Shown here piece by piece: positions 7,639 through 16,085 of a stretch of DNA of 64,000 nucleotides. Position numbers and translations under genes: made by a program. The number at the start of each line of letters is the position of its first letter. The first letter of the stretch is position 1. The notes beneath the pieces were generated by a model. The model saw nothing but the letters and a program-made list of their open reading frames with translations. It was not told the DNA's origin and did not search any database. Source of the DNA: Streptomyces sp. MMBL 11-1 (GTDB lineage Bacteria; Actinomycetota; Actinomycetes; Streptomycetales; Streptomycetaceae); the NCBI RefSeq assembly GCF_028622875.1, contig NZ_CP117709.1, forward strand, positions 6,203,001 through 6,267,000, in the 5' to 3' direction.

Positions 7639-9804
7639 ATGAGTGCAGAGGCCGCCGATCCGGGCGCTCCCCTTCGCAGGCGGAGCCGCCCCCGGATCGA
7701 CCTGCGCAGACTGGGCCGGGTGGCACTGCGCGGCCCGGTCTCCCGCGACCGGCTGTCCGACGCCATCGGGCATGTCGCCGAGGCGCACCGCGCCCACCAC
7801 CCCGACGCCGACCTGACCATCCTGCACCGGGCCTACGTCCTCGCGGAGTCCTCGCACCGCGGGCAGACGCGCAAGAGCGGCGAGCCGTACATCACGCATC
7901 CGCTGGCCGTCACCCTGATCCTCGCGGAGCTCGGCGCCGAGACCACCACCCTCACCGCCTCCCTGCTCCACGACACCGTCGAGGACACGGAGGTGACGCT
8001 CGACCAGGTGCGCGAGCAGTTCGGCGACGAGGTCTGCTATCTCGTCGACGGCGTCACCAAGCTGGAGAAGGTCGACTACGGCGCCGCCGCCGAACCGGAG
8101 ACCTTCCGCAAGATGCTCGTCGCCACCGGCAACGACGTCCGGGTCATGTCGATCAAGCTCGCGGACCGGCTGCACAACATGCGCACGCTCGGCGTGATGC
8201 GCCCCGAGAAGCAGGCCAGGATCGCCAAGGTCACCCGCGACGTCCTCATCCCGCTCGCCGAACGGCTCGGCGTGCAGGCGCTCAAGACCGAGCTGGAGGA
8301 CCTGGTCTTCGCGATCCTGCACCCCGAGGAGTACGAGCACACCCGCGCGCTGATCGCCGCCGAGGCAGGTCCGGACGCCCCCCTCGACACCATCGCCGGC
8401 CACGTACGGGGCACCCTGCGCGACGCCGGCATCAGCGCCGAAGTCCTCATCAGGCCACGCCACTTCGTCTCCGTGCACCGGGTCCGCAGGAAACGGGGCG
8501 AGCTGCGCGGCACCGACTTCGGCCGGCTGCTCGTCCTCGTCGGGGAGGACGCCGACTGCTACGCCGTCCTCGGTGAGCTGCACACCTGTTTCACCCCGGT
8601 GATCTCCGAGTTCAAGGACTTCATCGCCGCCCCCAAGTTCAACCTGTACCAGTCGCTGCACACCGCGGTCGTCGGCCCCGGGGGCGCCGTCGCCGAAGTC
8701 CTCATCCGTACGCACCGGATGCACAAGGTCGCCGAGGCGGGCGTCGTCGCGCTGGGCAACCCGTACGCCCCGGACCCCGCCGCCCCGCAGACCGAGCCGT
8801 CCGACGAGCGCGCCGACCCGACCCGGCCCGGCTGGCTCTCCCGGCTGCTGGACTGGCAGGAGTCCGCCACCGACCCCGACACCTTCTGGACCACGCTGCG
8901 CGACGACCTCGCGCAGGACCGCGAGATCACCGTGTTCCGCACCGACGGAGGCACCCTCGGGCTGCCCGCCGGGGCCAGCTGCGTCGACGCCGCCTACGCG
9001 CAGTACGGCGACCGGGCGCACACCTCCATCGGAGCCCGGGTCAACGGCCGCCTCGCCACCCTGAGCACCGTCCTCGGCGACGGCGACACCGTGCAGCTGC
9101 TGCTCGCCCAGGACACCGCATCCGGCCCCTCGCCCGACTGGCTCGACCACGCGCGCACCCCCACCGCCCGGATCGCGATCACGAGCTGGCTCACCGACCA
9201 CCCCGACGAGGCGAAGCCCACCTCCTCGACGATGACGTCCGTGGACCCGGGCGGGCCCGGCCCGGCCGACCACGCCGCCCCGGAGCGCGACGCCCAGGCC
9301 GTCGCGCCGCCGCGCACCCGGTCCGGCCCCCGTGCCACCGGCGTCGTCGTCGACGGCCCGGACGCGCCGGTGCGCCTCGCCGGCTGCTGTACGCCGGTGC
9401 CCCCCGACGAGCTGACGGGCTTCGTCGTCCGGGGCGGCGCCGTCACCGTGCACCGCCGCGAGTGCCCCGCCGTGGCCGCCATGCAGGAGATCGGCCGCGC
9501 TCCGGTCGGGGCCCGCTGGGCCGACGCGGAGAGCCGGGAGTCCGACGCGGGCTGCCGGGTCACCCTGGTCGCCGAGTCCTTCGGCCGCCCCCGGCTCCTC
9601 GCCGACCTCACCGAGGCCATCGCCACCGCCGAGGCGGCGATCGTCTCCGCCACCGTGGAGCCGCCGAGCGAGCAGCGCGTCCGCCACACCTACACCCTCC
9701 AGCTTCCCGACGCGGCGGGCCTTCCCGCCCTGATGCGCGCCATGCGCGAGGTCGCCGGGGTCTACGACGTCAGCCGCGCCCAGCATCCGGCCCCGGCCGG
9801 CTGA
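7639..9804 (+). CDS. rshA: RelA/SpoT-type (p)ppGpp metabolism protein RshA
   Basis: This is a second long RSH protein, 721 aa from ATG 7639. In S. coelicolor the gene at this place (rshA) contributes ppGpp under phosphate limitation (established knowledge). The HD hydrolase domain looks intact: SHRGQTRKSGEPYITHPL, LLHDTVEDT (about residue 111) and SIKLADRLHNMRTL. The synthetase domain keeps the Asp of GTDFGRLL, FKDFIAAPKFNLYQSLHT (about 325-340) and the Glu of AEVLIRT. The Arg normally five residues after that Asp is Leu, EVQIRT is EVLIRT, and the terminal AAH is VAL. TGS (~429-490), CCTPVPPDE (~582) and ACT (~640-715) domains follow. It is probably mainly a hydrolase or a conditional synthetase. 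Confidence 0.93.
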   Translation: MSAEAADPGAPLRRRSRPRIDLRRLGRVALRGPVSRDRLSDAIGHVAEAHRAHHPDADLTILHRAYVLAESSHRGQTRKSGEPYITHPLAVTLILAELGAETTTLTASLLHDTVEDTEVTLDQVREQFGDEVCYLVDGVTKLEKVDYGAAAEPETFRKMLVATGNDVRVMSIKLADRLHNMRTLGVMRPEKQARIAKVTRDVLIPLAERLGVQALKTELEDLVFAILHPEEYEHTRALIAAEAGPDAPLDTIAGHVRGTLRDAGISAEVLIRPRHFVSVHRVRRKRGELRGTDFGRLLVLVGEDADCYAVLGELHTCFTPVISEFKDFIAAPKFNLYQSLHTAVVGPGGAVAEVLIRTHRMHKVAEAGVVALGNPYAPDPAAPQTEPSDERADPTRPGWLSRLLDWQESATDPDTFWTTLRDDLAQDREITVFRTDGGTLGLPAGASCVDAAYAQYGDRAHTSIGARVNGRLATLSTVLGDGDTVQLLLAQDTASGPSPDWLDHARTPTARIAITSWLTDHPDEAKPTSSTMTSVDPGGPGPADHAAPERDAQAVAPPRTRSGPRATGVVVDGPDAPVRLAGCCTPVPPDELTGFVVRGGAVTVHRRECPAVAAMQEIGRAPVGARWADAESRESDAGCRVTLVAESFGRPRLLADLTEAIATAEAAIVSATVEPPSEQRVRHTYTLQLPDAAGLPALMRAMREVAGVYDVSRAQHPAPAG

Positions 9805-9945
9805 GCCGCCCCGGGGACGCGGCCCGGCGCGCAGCGGTGCCTCCCAGCCGGCCGAACCGTTCCTCCCGCGGATGACGCGTCCTCGTTCGAGTGGTGCGGC
9901 GCGCGGCTCCCCGGCCGGGCGGCGACGCGCTGATAGCGGTAGTCC

Positions 9946-11391
9946 ATGCCGCTCCTCACCCGCCGCCTGCGCGCCGCCCTGCTGGCGACCGCCTCGGCCA
10001 CCCTCGTCGCCGCCGGCCTCCCCGCCCCCGAGCCCCTGGGCATCGGCGACCGGCTCTTCCCCGAGCTGGGCAACCCCGGATACGACGTGCTCGCGTACGA
10101 CATCGCCTTCGCGTACCACGGCAGCAACACCGAGCCCCTGGACACGGTCACGAAGATCAGGGCCCGCACCACCGCCCCGCTGGACCGGATCAACCTCGAC
10201 TTCGCCCGCGGCGCCGTCCACGGGGTCGAGGTCAACGGACTGGCCGCCGACTTCGGCACCGCACACGAGGACCTGGTCGTCCAGTCCCCCCACCGCCTCC
10301 CCGCGGGCGTACCGCTGAACATCACCGTCCGGCACACCAGCGACCCGAGCGGATCCGCGGCCGACGGCGGCTGGGTCCGTACCGCCGACGGCCTCGCCAT
10401 GGCCAACCAGGCCGACGCCGCCCACCGCGTCTTCCCCGGCAACGACCACCCCTCCGACAAGGCTTACTTCACCTTCCGGATCACCGCCCCCGAGAAGCTG
10501 ACGGCGGTCGCGGCCGGCCTGCCCGCGGGGAAGACCCGGCGCGGGGCCACGACCACCTGGACCTACCGCACCGAGCACCCCATGGCGACCGAGCTGGCCC
10601 AGGTCTCCATCGGCAGCTCCGCCGTGCTGCACCGCACCGGCCCGCACGGACTGCCGGTGCGCGACGTTGTCCCGGCCGCCGACCGCGAGAAGCTGGAGCC
10701 CTGGCTGAAGAAGACCCCGTCCCAGCTGGCCTGGATGGAGGAACAGGTCGGCCGCTACCCCTTCGAGACGTACGGTGTGCTCGTCGCCGACAGCCCCATC
10801 GGCTTCGCCCTGGAGACCCAGACGCTGTCGCTCTTCGGGAAGTCCTTCTTCACGGAGCCCGGCTACCCGGAGTGGTACGTCGACTCGGTGATGATCCACG
10901 AGCTGGCCCACCAGTGGTTCGGCAACAGCGTCTCGCCCGCGAGCTGGTCCGATCTGTGGCTCAACGAAGGCCACGCCAGCTGGTACGAGGCCCGGTACGC
11001 CGAGGAGAGGGGCGGCGGGACCCTGGAGCGGCGGATGCGTGAGGCGTACAGGCTCTCCGACGGCTGGCGCGCGGACGGCGGCCCTCCGGCGCATCCGGAC
11101 GGCCCCGCCCCGGGGCAGAAGCTGAGCCTGTTCCGGCCGGTCATGTACGACGGCAGCGCGCTGGTGCTCTACGCCCTGAACCAGGAGATCGGCGAGGCCG
11201 CCTTCGACCGGCTGGAGCGCGCCTGGGTCCGGGTGCACCGGGACTCCACGGCGACCACGGCGGACTTCACGCGCCTGGCGTCCGGCATCGCGGGACGGGA
11301 CCTGACCGCCTTCTTCGACGGCTGGCTCTACGGCGAGAAGACCCCGCCGATGCCCGGCCACCCCGACTGGAGCAGCGCGAAACCCGCGTGA
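9946..11391 (+). CDS. Secreted M1 family zinc metallopeptidase
   Basis: This is an aminopeptidase N-like gluzincin, 481 aa. The N-terminus MPLLTRRLRAALLATASATLVAAG is a Sec signal peptide; no lipobox is seen. The zinc site HELAHQWFG (about 318) with the downstream second Glu in LWLNEGHASWYEARY is complete. ETQTLSLFG stands in for the GAMEN exopeptidase loop, which suggests a substrate preference different from classical aminopeptidase N. The length is half that of PepN because the large C-terminal helical domain is absent. Role: extracellular peptide turnover. Confidence 0.93.
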   Translation: MPLLTRRLRAALLATASATLVAAGLPAPEPLGIGDRLFPELGNPGYDVLAYDIAFAYHGSNTEPLDTVTKIRARTTAPLDRINLDFARGAVHGVEVNGLAADFGTAHEDLVVQSPHRLPAGVPLNITVRHTSDPSGSAADGGWVRTADGLAMANQADAAHRVFPGNDHPSDKAYFTFRITAPEKLTAVAAGLPAGKTRRGATTTWTYRTEHPMATELAQVSIGSSAVLHRTGPHGLPVRDVVPAADREKLEPWLKKTPSQLAWMEEQVGRYPFETYGVLVADSPIGFALETQTLSLFGKSFFTEPGYPEWYVDSVMIHELAHQWFGNSVSPASWSDLWLNEGHASWYEARYAEERGGGTLERRMREAYRLSDGWRADGGPPAHPDGPAPGQKLSLFRPVMYDGSALVLYALNQEIGEAAFDRLERAWVRVHRDSTATTADFTRLASGIAGRDLTAFFDGWLYGEKTPPMPGHPDWSSAKPA

Positions 11392-11522
11392 CGGGCCCGG
11401 CGGGGCCGTGCCACTATCGACGCGTCGGCGCGGCGGACCGCACCGGAGTTCCCCGCAGGGAATCATCCGGGAAGATCACACGTTGTGACTGACGTAAAGA
11501 CTTCTATCGACGTAAGGATCCA

Positions 11523-13040
11523 ATGACCTCCTCTTCTTCCCTTCCCCAGGACGCGCAGGACGCGCAGAGTGCCACGGAGAACACCGAGAGCCTCACCGAG
11601 AGCCTTCGGGCCGACGCCCTGATGGAAGAGGACGTCGCCTGGAGCCAGGAGATCGACGGGGCGCGGGACGGCGATCAGCTGGACCGCTCCGAGCGCGCCG
11701 CGCTACGACGCGTGGCCGGTCTCTCCACGGAGCTCGAGGACGTCACCGAGGTCGAGTACCGCCAGCTGCGCCTGGAGCGCGTGGTGCTGGTGGGCGTCTG
11801 GACCTCGGGGACGGTGCACGACGCGGAGATCTCCCTCGCGGAGCTCGCCGCACTCGCCGAGACAGCGGGCGCCCAGGTGCTGGACGCGGTGTACCAGCGG
11901 CGCGACAAGCCGGACCCGGCCACCTACATCGGCTCGGGCAAGGCGCTGGAGCTGCGGGACATCGTGCTCGAATCCGGTGCCGACACCGTCGTCTGCGACG
12001 GTGAGCTGAGCCCCGGCCAGCTGATCCACCTGGAAGACGTCGTCAAGGTGAAGGTGGTCGACCGGACCGCCCTCATCCTCGACATCTTCGCCCAGCACGC
12101 CAAGTCCCGTGAGGGCAAGGCGCAGGTCTCGCTGGCCCAGATGCAGTACATGCTGCCGAGGCTGCGCGGCTGGGGTCAGTCGCTCTCCCGTCAGATGGGC
12201 GGCGGCGGTTCCAGCGGCGGTGGCGGCATGGCCACCCGTGGTCCCGGTGAGACCAAGATCGAGACGGACCGGCGACGGATCCGCGAGAAGATGGCGAAGA
12301 TGCGCCGGGAGATCGCGGAGATGAAGACCGGCCGCGAGATCAAGCGGCAGGAGCGCAAGCGCAACAAGGTGCCCTCCGTCGCCATCGCCGGATACACCAA
12401 CGCGGGCAAGTCCTCGCTGCTCAACCGTCTGACCGGGGCCGGCGTCCTGGTGGAGAACGCGCTGTTCGCCACCCTGGACCCGACCGTCCGCCGGGCCGAG
12501 ACGCCGAGCGGCCGTATCTACACCCTGGCCGACACCGTCGGGTTCGTCCGGCATCTGCCGCACCACCTCGTCGAGGCGTTCCGCTCCACCATGGAGGAGG
12601 TCGGCGAGTCCGATCTCATCCTCCACGTGGTGGACGGCTCCCACCCGGTGCCGGAGGAACAGCTCGCCGCGGTGCGCGAGGTGATCCGGGACGTCGGCGC
12701 GGTGAACGTGCGCGAGATCGTCGTGATCAACAAGGCGGACGCGGCGGACCCCCTGGTCCTCCAGCGGCTGCTGCGCAACGAGAAGTACGCGATCGCGGTC
12801 TCGGCCAGGACCGGCGCCGGGATCGACGAGCTGCTCACGCTCATCGACGCCGAGCTGCCCCGGCCGTCCGTCGAGATCGAGGTGCTCGTGCCGTACATCC
12901 AGGGGGCCCTGGTCTCCCGGGTGCACGCCGAGGGCGAGGTGCTCTTCGAGGAGCACACCGCCGAGGGCACCCTGCTCAAGGCCCAGGTCCACGAGGAGCT
13001 GGCCGCGGAGCTCGGGACCTTCGTCCCCGCCGCGCACTGA
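11523..13040 (+). CDS. hflX: Ribosome-associated GTPase HflX
   Basis: HflX is a TrmE-Era-Obg superfamily GTPase that binds the 50S subunit and rescues or splits stalled ribosomes. The protein is 505 aa; the first ~60 residues are an acidic, low-complexity extension common in actinobacteria. The HflX N-domain contains YIGSGKALELRDIV, a Gly-rich loop follows (MGGGGSSGGGG), then GPGETKIETDRR. G-motifs: GYTNAGKSSLLNRLTG (about 286), DTVGFVRHLP, NKAD (about 403) and SARTG. The ATG follows AAGGATCC in the leader. Confidence 0.97.
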   Translation: MTSSSSLPQDAQDAQSATENTESLTESLRADALMEEDVAWSQEIDGARDGDQLDRSERAALRRVAGLSTELEDVTEVEYRQLRLERVVLVGVWTSGTVHDAEISLAELAALAETAGAQVLDAVYQRRDKPDPATYIGSGKALELRDIVLESGADTVVCDGELSPGQLIHLEDVVKVKVVDRTALILDIFAQHAKSREGKAQVSLAQMQYMLPRLRGWGQSLSRQMGGGGSSGGGGMATRGPGETKIETDRRRIREKMAKMRREIAEMKTGREIKRQERKRNKVPSVAIAGYTNAGKSSLLNRLTGAGVLVENALFATLDPTVRRAETPSGRIYTLADTVGFVRHLPHHLVEAFRSTMEEVGESDLILHVVDGSHPVPEEQLAAVREVIRDVGAVNVREIVVINKADAADPLVLQRLLRNEKYAIAVSARTGAGIDELLTLIDAELPRPSVEIEVLVPYIQGALVSRVHAEGEVLFEEHTAEGTLLKAQVHEELAAELGTFVPAAH

Positions 13041-13063
13041 CGGCCGCGGGACCGCGTGACAGC

Positions 13064-13110
13064 CGAAGGCCCGGCCCCTCTCTTCTTCAGGGAGAGGGGC
13101 CGGGCCTTCG
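13064..13110. terminator. Strong bidirectional terminator
   Basis: A perfect stem of 19 bp (CGAAGGCCCGGCCCCTCTC and its complement) with a 9-nt loop lies between the convergent hflX and the lipoprotein protease gene. Confidence 0.85.
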
Positions 13111-13131
13111 CCGTACGGTCGCCGGCCGGGG

Positions 13132-14304
13132 CTACCGCCCGGCGAACCTGTCGCTCATCATCGTGAAGGTGCGCCGGGCGTCGTCGTCGAGCCGGGGACC
13201 GGCCAGCCAGCCCGAGGTGACCGGACCGATCGAGGTGTTGGACACCAGCATCGACTTCCCGTCCGGCCCGGCGACGAACCAGCCGCCGCCGGAGGAACCG
13301 CCGGTCATCGTGCAGCCGATGCGGTACATCGTCGGCGTGCCGGGGGCGATCGAGAGCCGGCCGGGACGGTCGACGCACTGGTGCATCAGCAGTCCGTCGT
13401 ACGGCGGACCGGCCGGGTAGCCCCAGGCGCCCATGCCGCTGATCTGCTGGATCTCCGGAGCGTCGAAGGAGACCGGCAGCGCGTTGCCCACCGTCTCCTC
13501 CAGCGACTTCGTACCCTTCTCCGGCTTCACATGCAGGATCGCGTAGTCGTACGGCGCGCCCGCTCCGCCGGTCGGGCCGCCGCCGGAGATCCACTCTCCG
13601 GAGGAGGCGGCCCAGTCCGCCCAGTAGGTGCCGTAGGGGGCGATCTCCTGGGGCCGCGCGGTCCGCAGCTGTGCCGCGTTCTTGCCCTGGTCGTTGTACG
13701 AGGGCACGAAGACGATGTTGCGGTACCAGCCGCCGCCCGCGCCCGCGTGCACGCAGTGCCCGGCGGTCCACACGAGGTTCGAGCGCCCGGGGTTCCCCGG
13801 GTCCTTCACGACCGTGCCCGAGCAGACCATGGATCCCTCGGGAGAGTCGAAGAAGACCTTGCCGACCGGGGCGGCGTGCCGGTGGTAGGGCACCTTCTCC
13901 GGCTTGGCCGGGACCGGGGCCGGCTCCGGATCGCTGACGTCCTGCCCGGCGGTGAGGTCACCGGCCGCCATCGTCTTGGCGGGCTCGTCGGCGGAGGCCA
14001 TCCGGTCCGGCTTCCACAGGCCGTCGATGACCGGGTTGACGAAGTCCTCGGCCTTGCGGAGCCACGTGTCCTTGTCCCAGTTCTTCCACTCCCCGTCCTT
14101 CCACTTCTCCGGGTCCACCCCGTGCTTCTCCAGGGCGTCGCCCAGATCGCCGGGAAGGCCGGCGGCAGGGTCCTTCTGGGCCGCCGGGCCGGTGGCGGAC
14201 GGCTTGGCGGCGGCGGAGTCCTCGTCCGGGCCGCAGGCCGTGGCCGTGAGTGTGAGCGCCGCGACGAGGCCGGTAGCGGCCAGCAGCGGACGTATCGATC
14301 GCAT
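13132..14304 (-). CDS. Trypsin-like serine protease lipoprotein (copy 1)
   Basis: This is a 390-aa exported S1-type endopeptidase. ATG 14304 is chosen because AGGGGG lies 9 nt upstream; the frame opens further upstream without a ribosome site. The signal peptide ends in a lipobox (TLTATACGPDED), so the protein is predicted to be membrane-anchored on the outside. Catalytic triad: His in WTAGHCVHAG (about 179), Asp in YDYAILHV (about 253), Ser in MTGGSSGGGW (about 335). A propeptide-like N-terminal part (residues 30-130) contains WKNWDKDTW, shared with the adjacent copy. It is a close paralogue of the next gene and probably arose by tandem duplication. Confidence 0.93.
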   Translation of the reverse strand: MRSIRPLLAATGLVAALTLTATACGPDEDSAAAKPSATGPAAQKDPAAGLPGDLGDALEKHGVDPEKWKDGEWKNWDKDTWLRKAEDFVNPVIDGLWKPDRMASADEPAKTMAAGDLTAGQDVSDPEPAPVPAKPEKVPYHRHAAPVGKVFFDSPEGSMVCSGTVVKDPGNPGRSNLVWTAGHCVHAGAGGGWYRNIVFVPSYNDQGKNAAQLRTARPQEIAPYGTYWADWAASSGEWISGGGPTGGAGAPYDYAILHVKPEKGTKSLEETVGNALPVSFDAPEIQQISGMGAWGYPAGPPYDGLLMHQCVDRPGRLSIAPGTPTMYRIGCTMTGGSSGGGWFVAGPDGKSMLVSNTSIGPVTSGWLAGPRLDDDARRTFTMMSDRFAGR

Positions 14305-14453
14305 GGAAGAAATCCCCCTGAACACCTGAGTCGTGCGATGGTGCGCCTACGCGGACGCGGCCGCGTGCGTGGACGTGTGGTTGTCCGCGTGCGCGGTCGT
14401 GCATTCTGTCATGCGCTTGTCATGCGTGATGCCGGGGTCGCCCGCAGATCGCC

Positions 14454-14492
14454 CGCGGCCCCCGGCCGGCTACTGCCGTACCGGGGGCCGCG
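14454..14492 (-). terminator. Hairpin downstream of protease copy 2
   Basis: CGCGGCCCCCGG pairs with CCGGGGGCCGCG over 12 bp around a 15-nt loop. It lies about 70 nt past the stop of the upstream protease gene. Confidence 0.65.
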
Positions 14493-14502
14493 GACGCTAT
14501 CG

Positions 14503-14526
14503 GTGATCTCGTGATCTCGTGATCTC
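14503..14526. repeat. 8-bp direct repeat, three copies
   Basis: GTGATCTC is repeated three times head to tail in the spacer between the two protease genes. A fourth partial copy (GTG) follows. Possible replication slippage; no function is assigned. Confidence 0.7.
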
Positions 14527-14560
14527 GTGCGGAGGGTTCCGTTGCCGGAGCCCGACCGGC

Positions 14561-15784
14561 CTACTGGCCCGCGTACTTCTCGCTCACCGCGCGGTAGACG
14601 CCCTCGGCCTCCTTGCCGAGCCGGGGCCCGGCCAGCCAGCCCGCGGTGACCGGGCCGATCGAGGTGTTCGAGACCAGGGCGGGCTTGCCGTCCTGCCCCG
14701 CCGCGACCCAGCCGCCGCCCGAGGAACCGCCGGTCATCGTGCAGCCGATGCGGTACATGGTGGGCTGGTCCTGGAAGACGGAGAGCCGGCCCGGCTTGTC
14801 CTGGCACTGGAGCAGCTTCTGACCGTCGAACGGCGGCGCGGCCGGGTACCCCGTGGCCGTCATGCCGGTGATCTTCGGCACCGCGGGAGCGTTGAACTCG
14901 ACCGGCAGCGCCGAACCGACCGTCTCCTCCAGCGACTTGCCGCCCGCACCCTTCTCCGGCGTCACATGCAGCACCGCGAAGTCGTACGGGGCGCCCTGGC
15001 CGCCGACGGTCGCGCCCTGCGCGATCCACTGCTCGGAGGTCTGGGCCCACTTGCCCCACCACACGCCGTAGGGAGCGATCTTCTCCTTGGGTGCGGTCTC
15101 CAGCTCGGTCAGCGACAGACCGTCATTGTTGTAGGCCGGGACGAAGGCGATGTTGCGGTACCAACCGCCCTTCTTGCCCGCGTGCACGCAGTGCCCGGCG
15201 GTCCACACCATGTTGGATTTGCCGGGGTTCGCCGGGTCCTTCACCACGGTCGCGGAACAGACCATCGAGCCCTGCGGGCCGTCGAAGAGCAGCTTCCCGG
15301 ACTCGGGGGCGTTGTCGTGGTACGGCGTCGCGACCCCGGCGGCCCGGACCGGGGCCGGCGTCGGGTCCGTCACGCCGTCGTCGCCGGAGATGTCGTTGTC
15401 GACCGGGTTCTCCGGGGGCTTGTCGGCTTCCCGCATCCGGTCCGGGTCCCACAGGCCGTCGATGATCGGGTTGACGAAGTCCTTGGCCTCACGCAGCCAC
15501 TTGTCCTTGTCCCAGTTCTTCCACTCCCCGTCCCGCCACTTGTCGGGGTCGATACCGTGCTCCTTGAGCCGGTCCTTGAGGTCGTCCGGAATGGCGACCT
15601 TGCCGTCGGCCGACGAGTCGGCCGAGGCGCTGGGCGCCCCGCCGGCGTTGTCCTCCTCCGGGCCGCACGCGGTGGCGGTCAGCGCCAGCACGGCGGCGAC
15701 GGCGGTCGCGGCGAGCGCGGTGGAGGGCATGCGCCGTACGCGCCTCCCGCGCCGGGCCGTATCGATCGGGCGAATGGGTCGCAT
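14561..15784 (-). CDS. Trypsin-like serine protease lipoprotein (copy 2)
   Basis: This is the paralogue of the adjacent lipoprotein protease, 407 aa from ATG 15784, which has AGGGGG about 9 nt upstream. The N-terminus is basic (RRGRRVRRMP) followed by a hydrophobic core and lipobox LTATACGPEED. Triad: His in WTAGHCVHAGK (about 193), Asp in YDFAVLHV (about 269), Ser in MTGGSSGGGW (about 353). Shared blocks with copy 1 include EWKNWDKDKW, PTMYRIGCTMTGG and LVSNTSIGPVT. Predicted to be a cell-surface lipoprotein protease. Both copies are transcribed leftwards with a terminator between, so they are probably separate units. Confidence 0.93.
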   Translation of the reverse strand: MRPIRPIDTARRGRRVRRMPSTALAATAVAAVLALTATACGPEEDNAGGAPSASADSSADGKVAIPDDLKDRLKEHGIDPDKWRDGEWKNWDKDKWLREAKDFVNPIIDGLWDPDRMREADKPPENPVDNDISGDDGVTDPTPAPVRAAGVATPYHDNAPESGKLLFDGPQGSMVCSATVVKDPANPGKSNMVWTAGHCVHAGKKGGWYRNIAFVPAYNNDGLSLTELETAPKEKIAPYGVWWGKWAQTSEQWIAQGATVGGQGAPYDFAVLHVTPEKGAGGKSLEETVGSALPVEFNAPAVPKITGMTATGYPAAPPFDGQKLLQCQDKPGRLSVFQDQPTMYRIGCTMTGGSSGGGWVAAGQDGKPALVSNTSIGPVTAGWLAGPRLGKEAEGVYRAVSEKYAGQ

Positions 15785-16085
15785 CTCGTGATCCCCCTGG
15801 GACTTCGTCACTCGGTACTCGTGCTGTCTCGCGGACACGTCGGGCGCCGGAACAGGTGCTTCTGCGCCGCCGTGCGGCCCCCACTATGCCGGTGCCGATG
15901 GTGACGGTACGCGGCAGGTCCGCGGTTCCGTCGCCGCGAGGATGTTCCGATTTACCCGTGATCCATCGCGGACGGCGTCGTTGGTACGTAGGGGGGACAC
16001 CAGGGCAGCGTTCACGCCCTCGGTCCGTCCGCGCGAAAACGTACCGAGGTGCAACGCAACCGTTACCGCAGGAGGATCAAGAGCC
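15785..16085. other. Divergent intergenic region, protease / NIS siderophore operon
   Basis: These are 301 nt between divergent genes. I see the ribosome sites of both flanking genes but no convincing iron box (DmdR-type TTAGGTTAGGCTxACCTAA) and no other recognisable operator. The open frame running into the aminotransferase here lacks coding character. Confidence 0.5.

Noticed and set aside
6322..11466. 1714-codon open frame on the minus strand across dapF, rshA and the M1 peptidase gene
   Set aside because: It is a GC-rich antisense shadow of three recognisable plus-strand genes; its translation is Gly/Arg/Ala-rich with no domain.
16000..16085. Iron box before the siderophore operon
   Set aside because: No stretch approaches the 19-bp DmdR/IdeR inverted repeat; the best partial matches share only a few bases.
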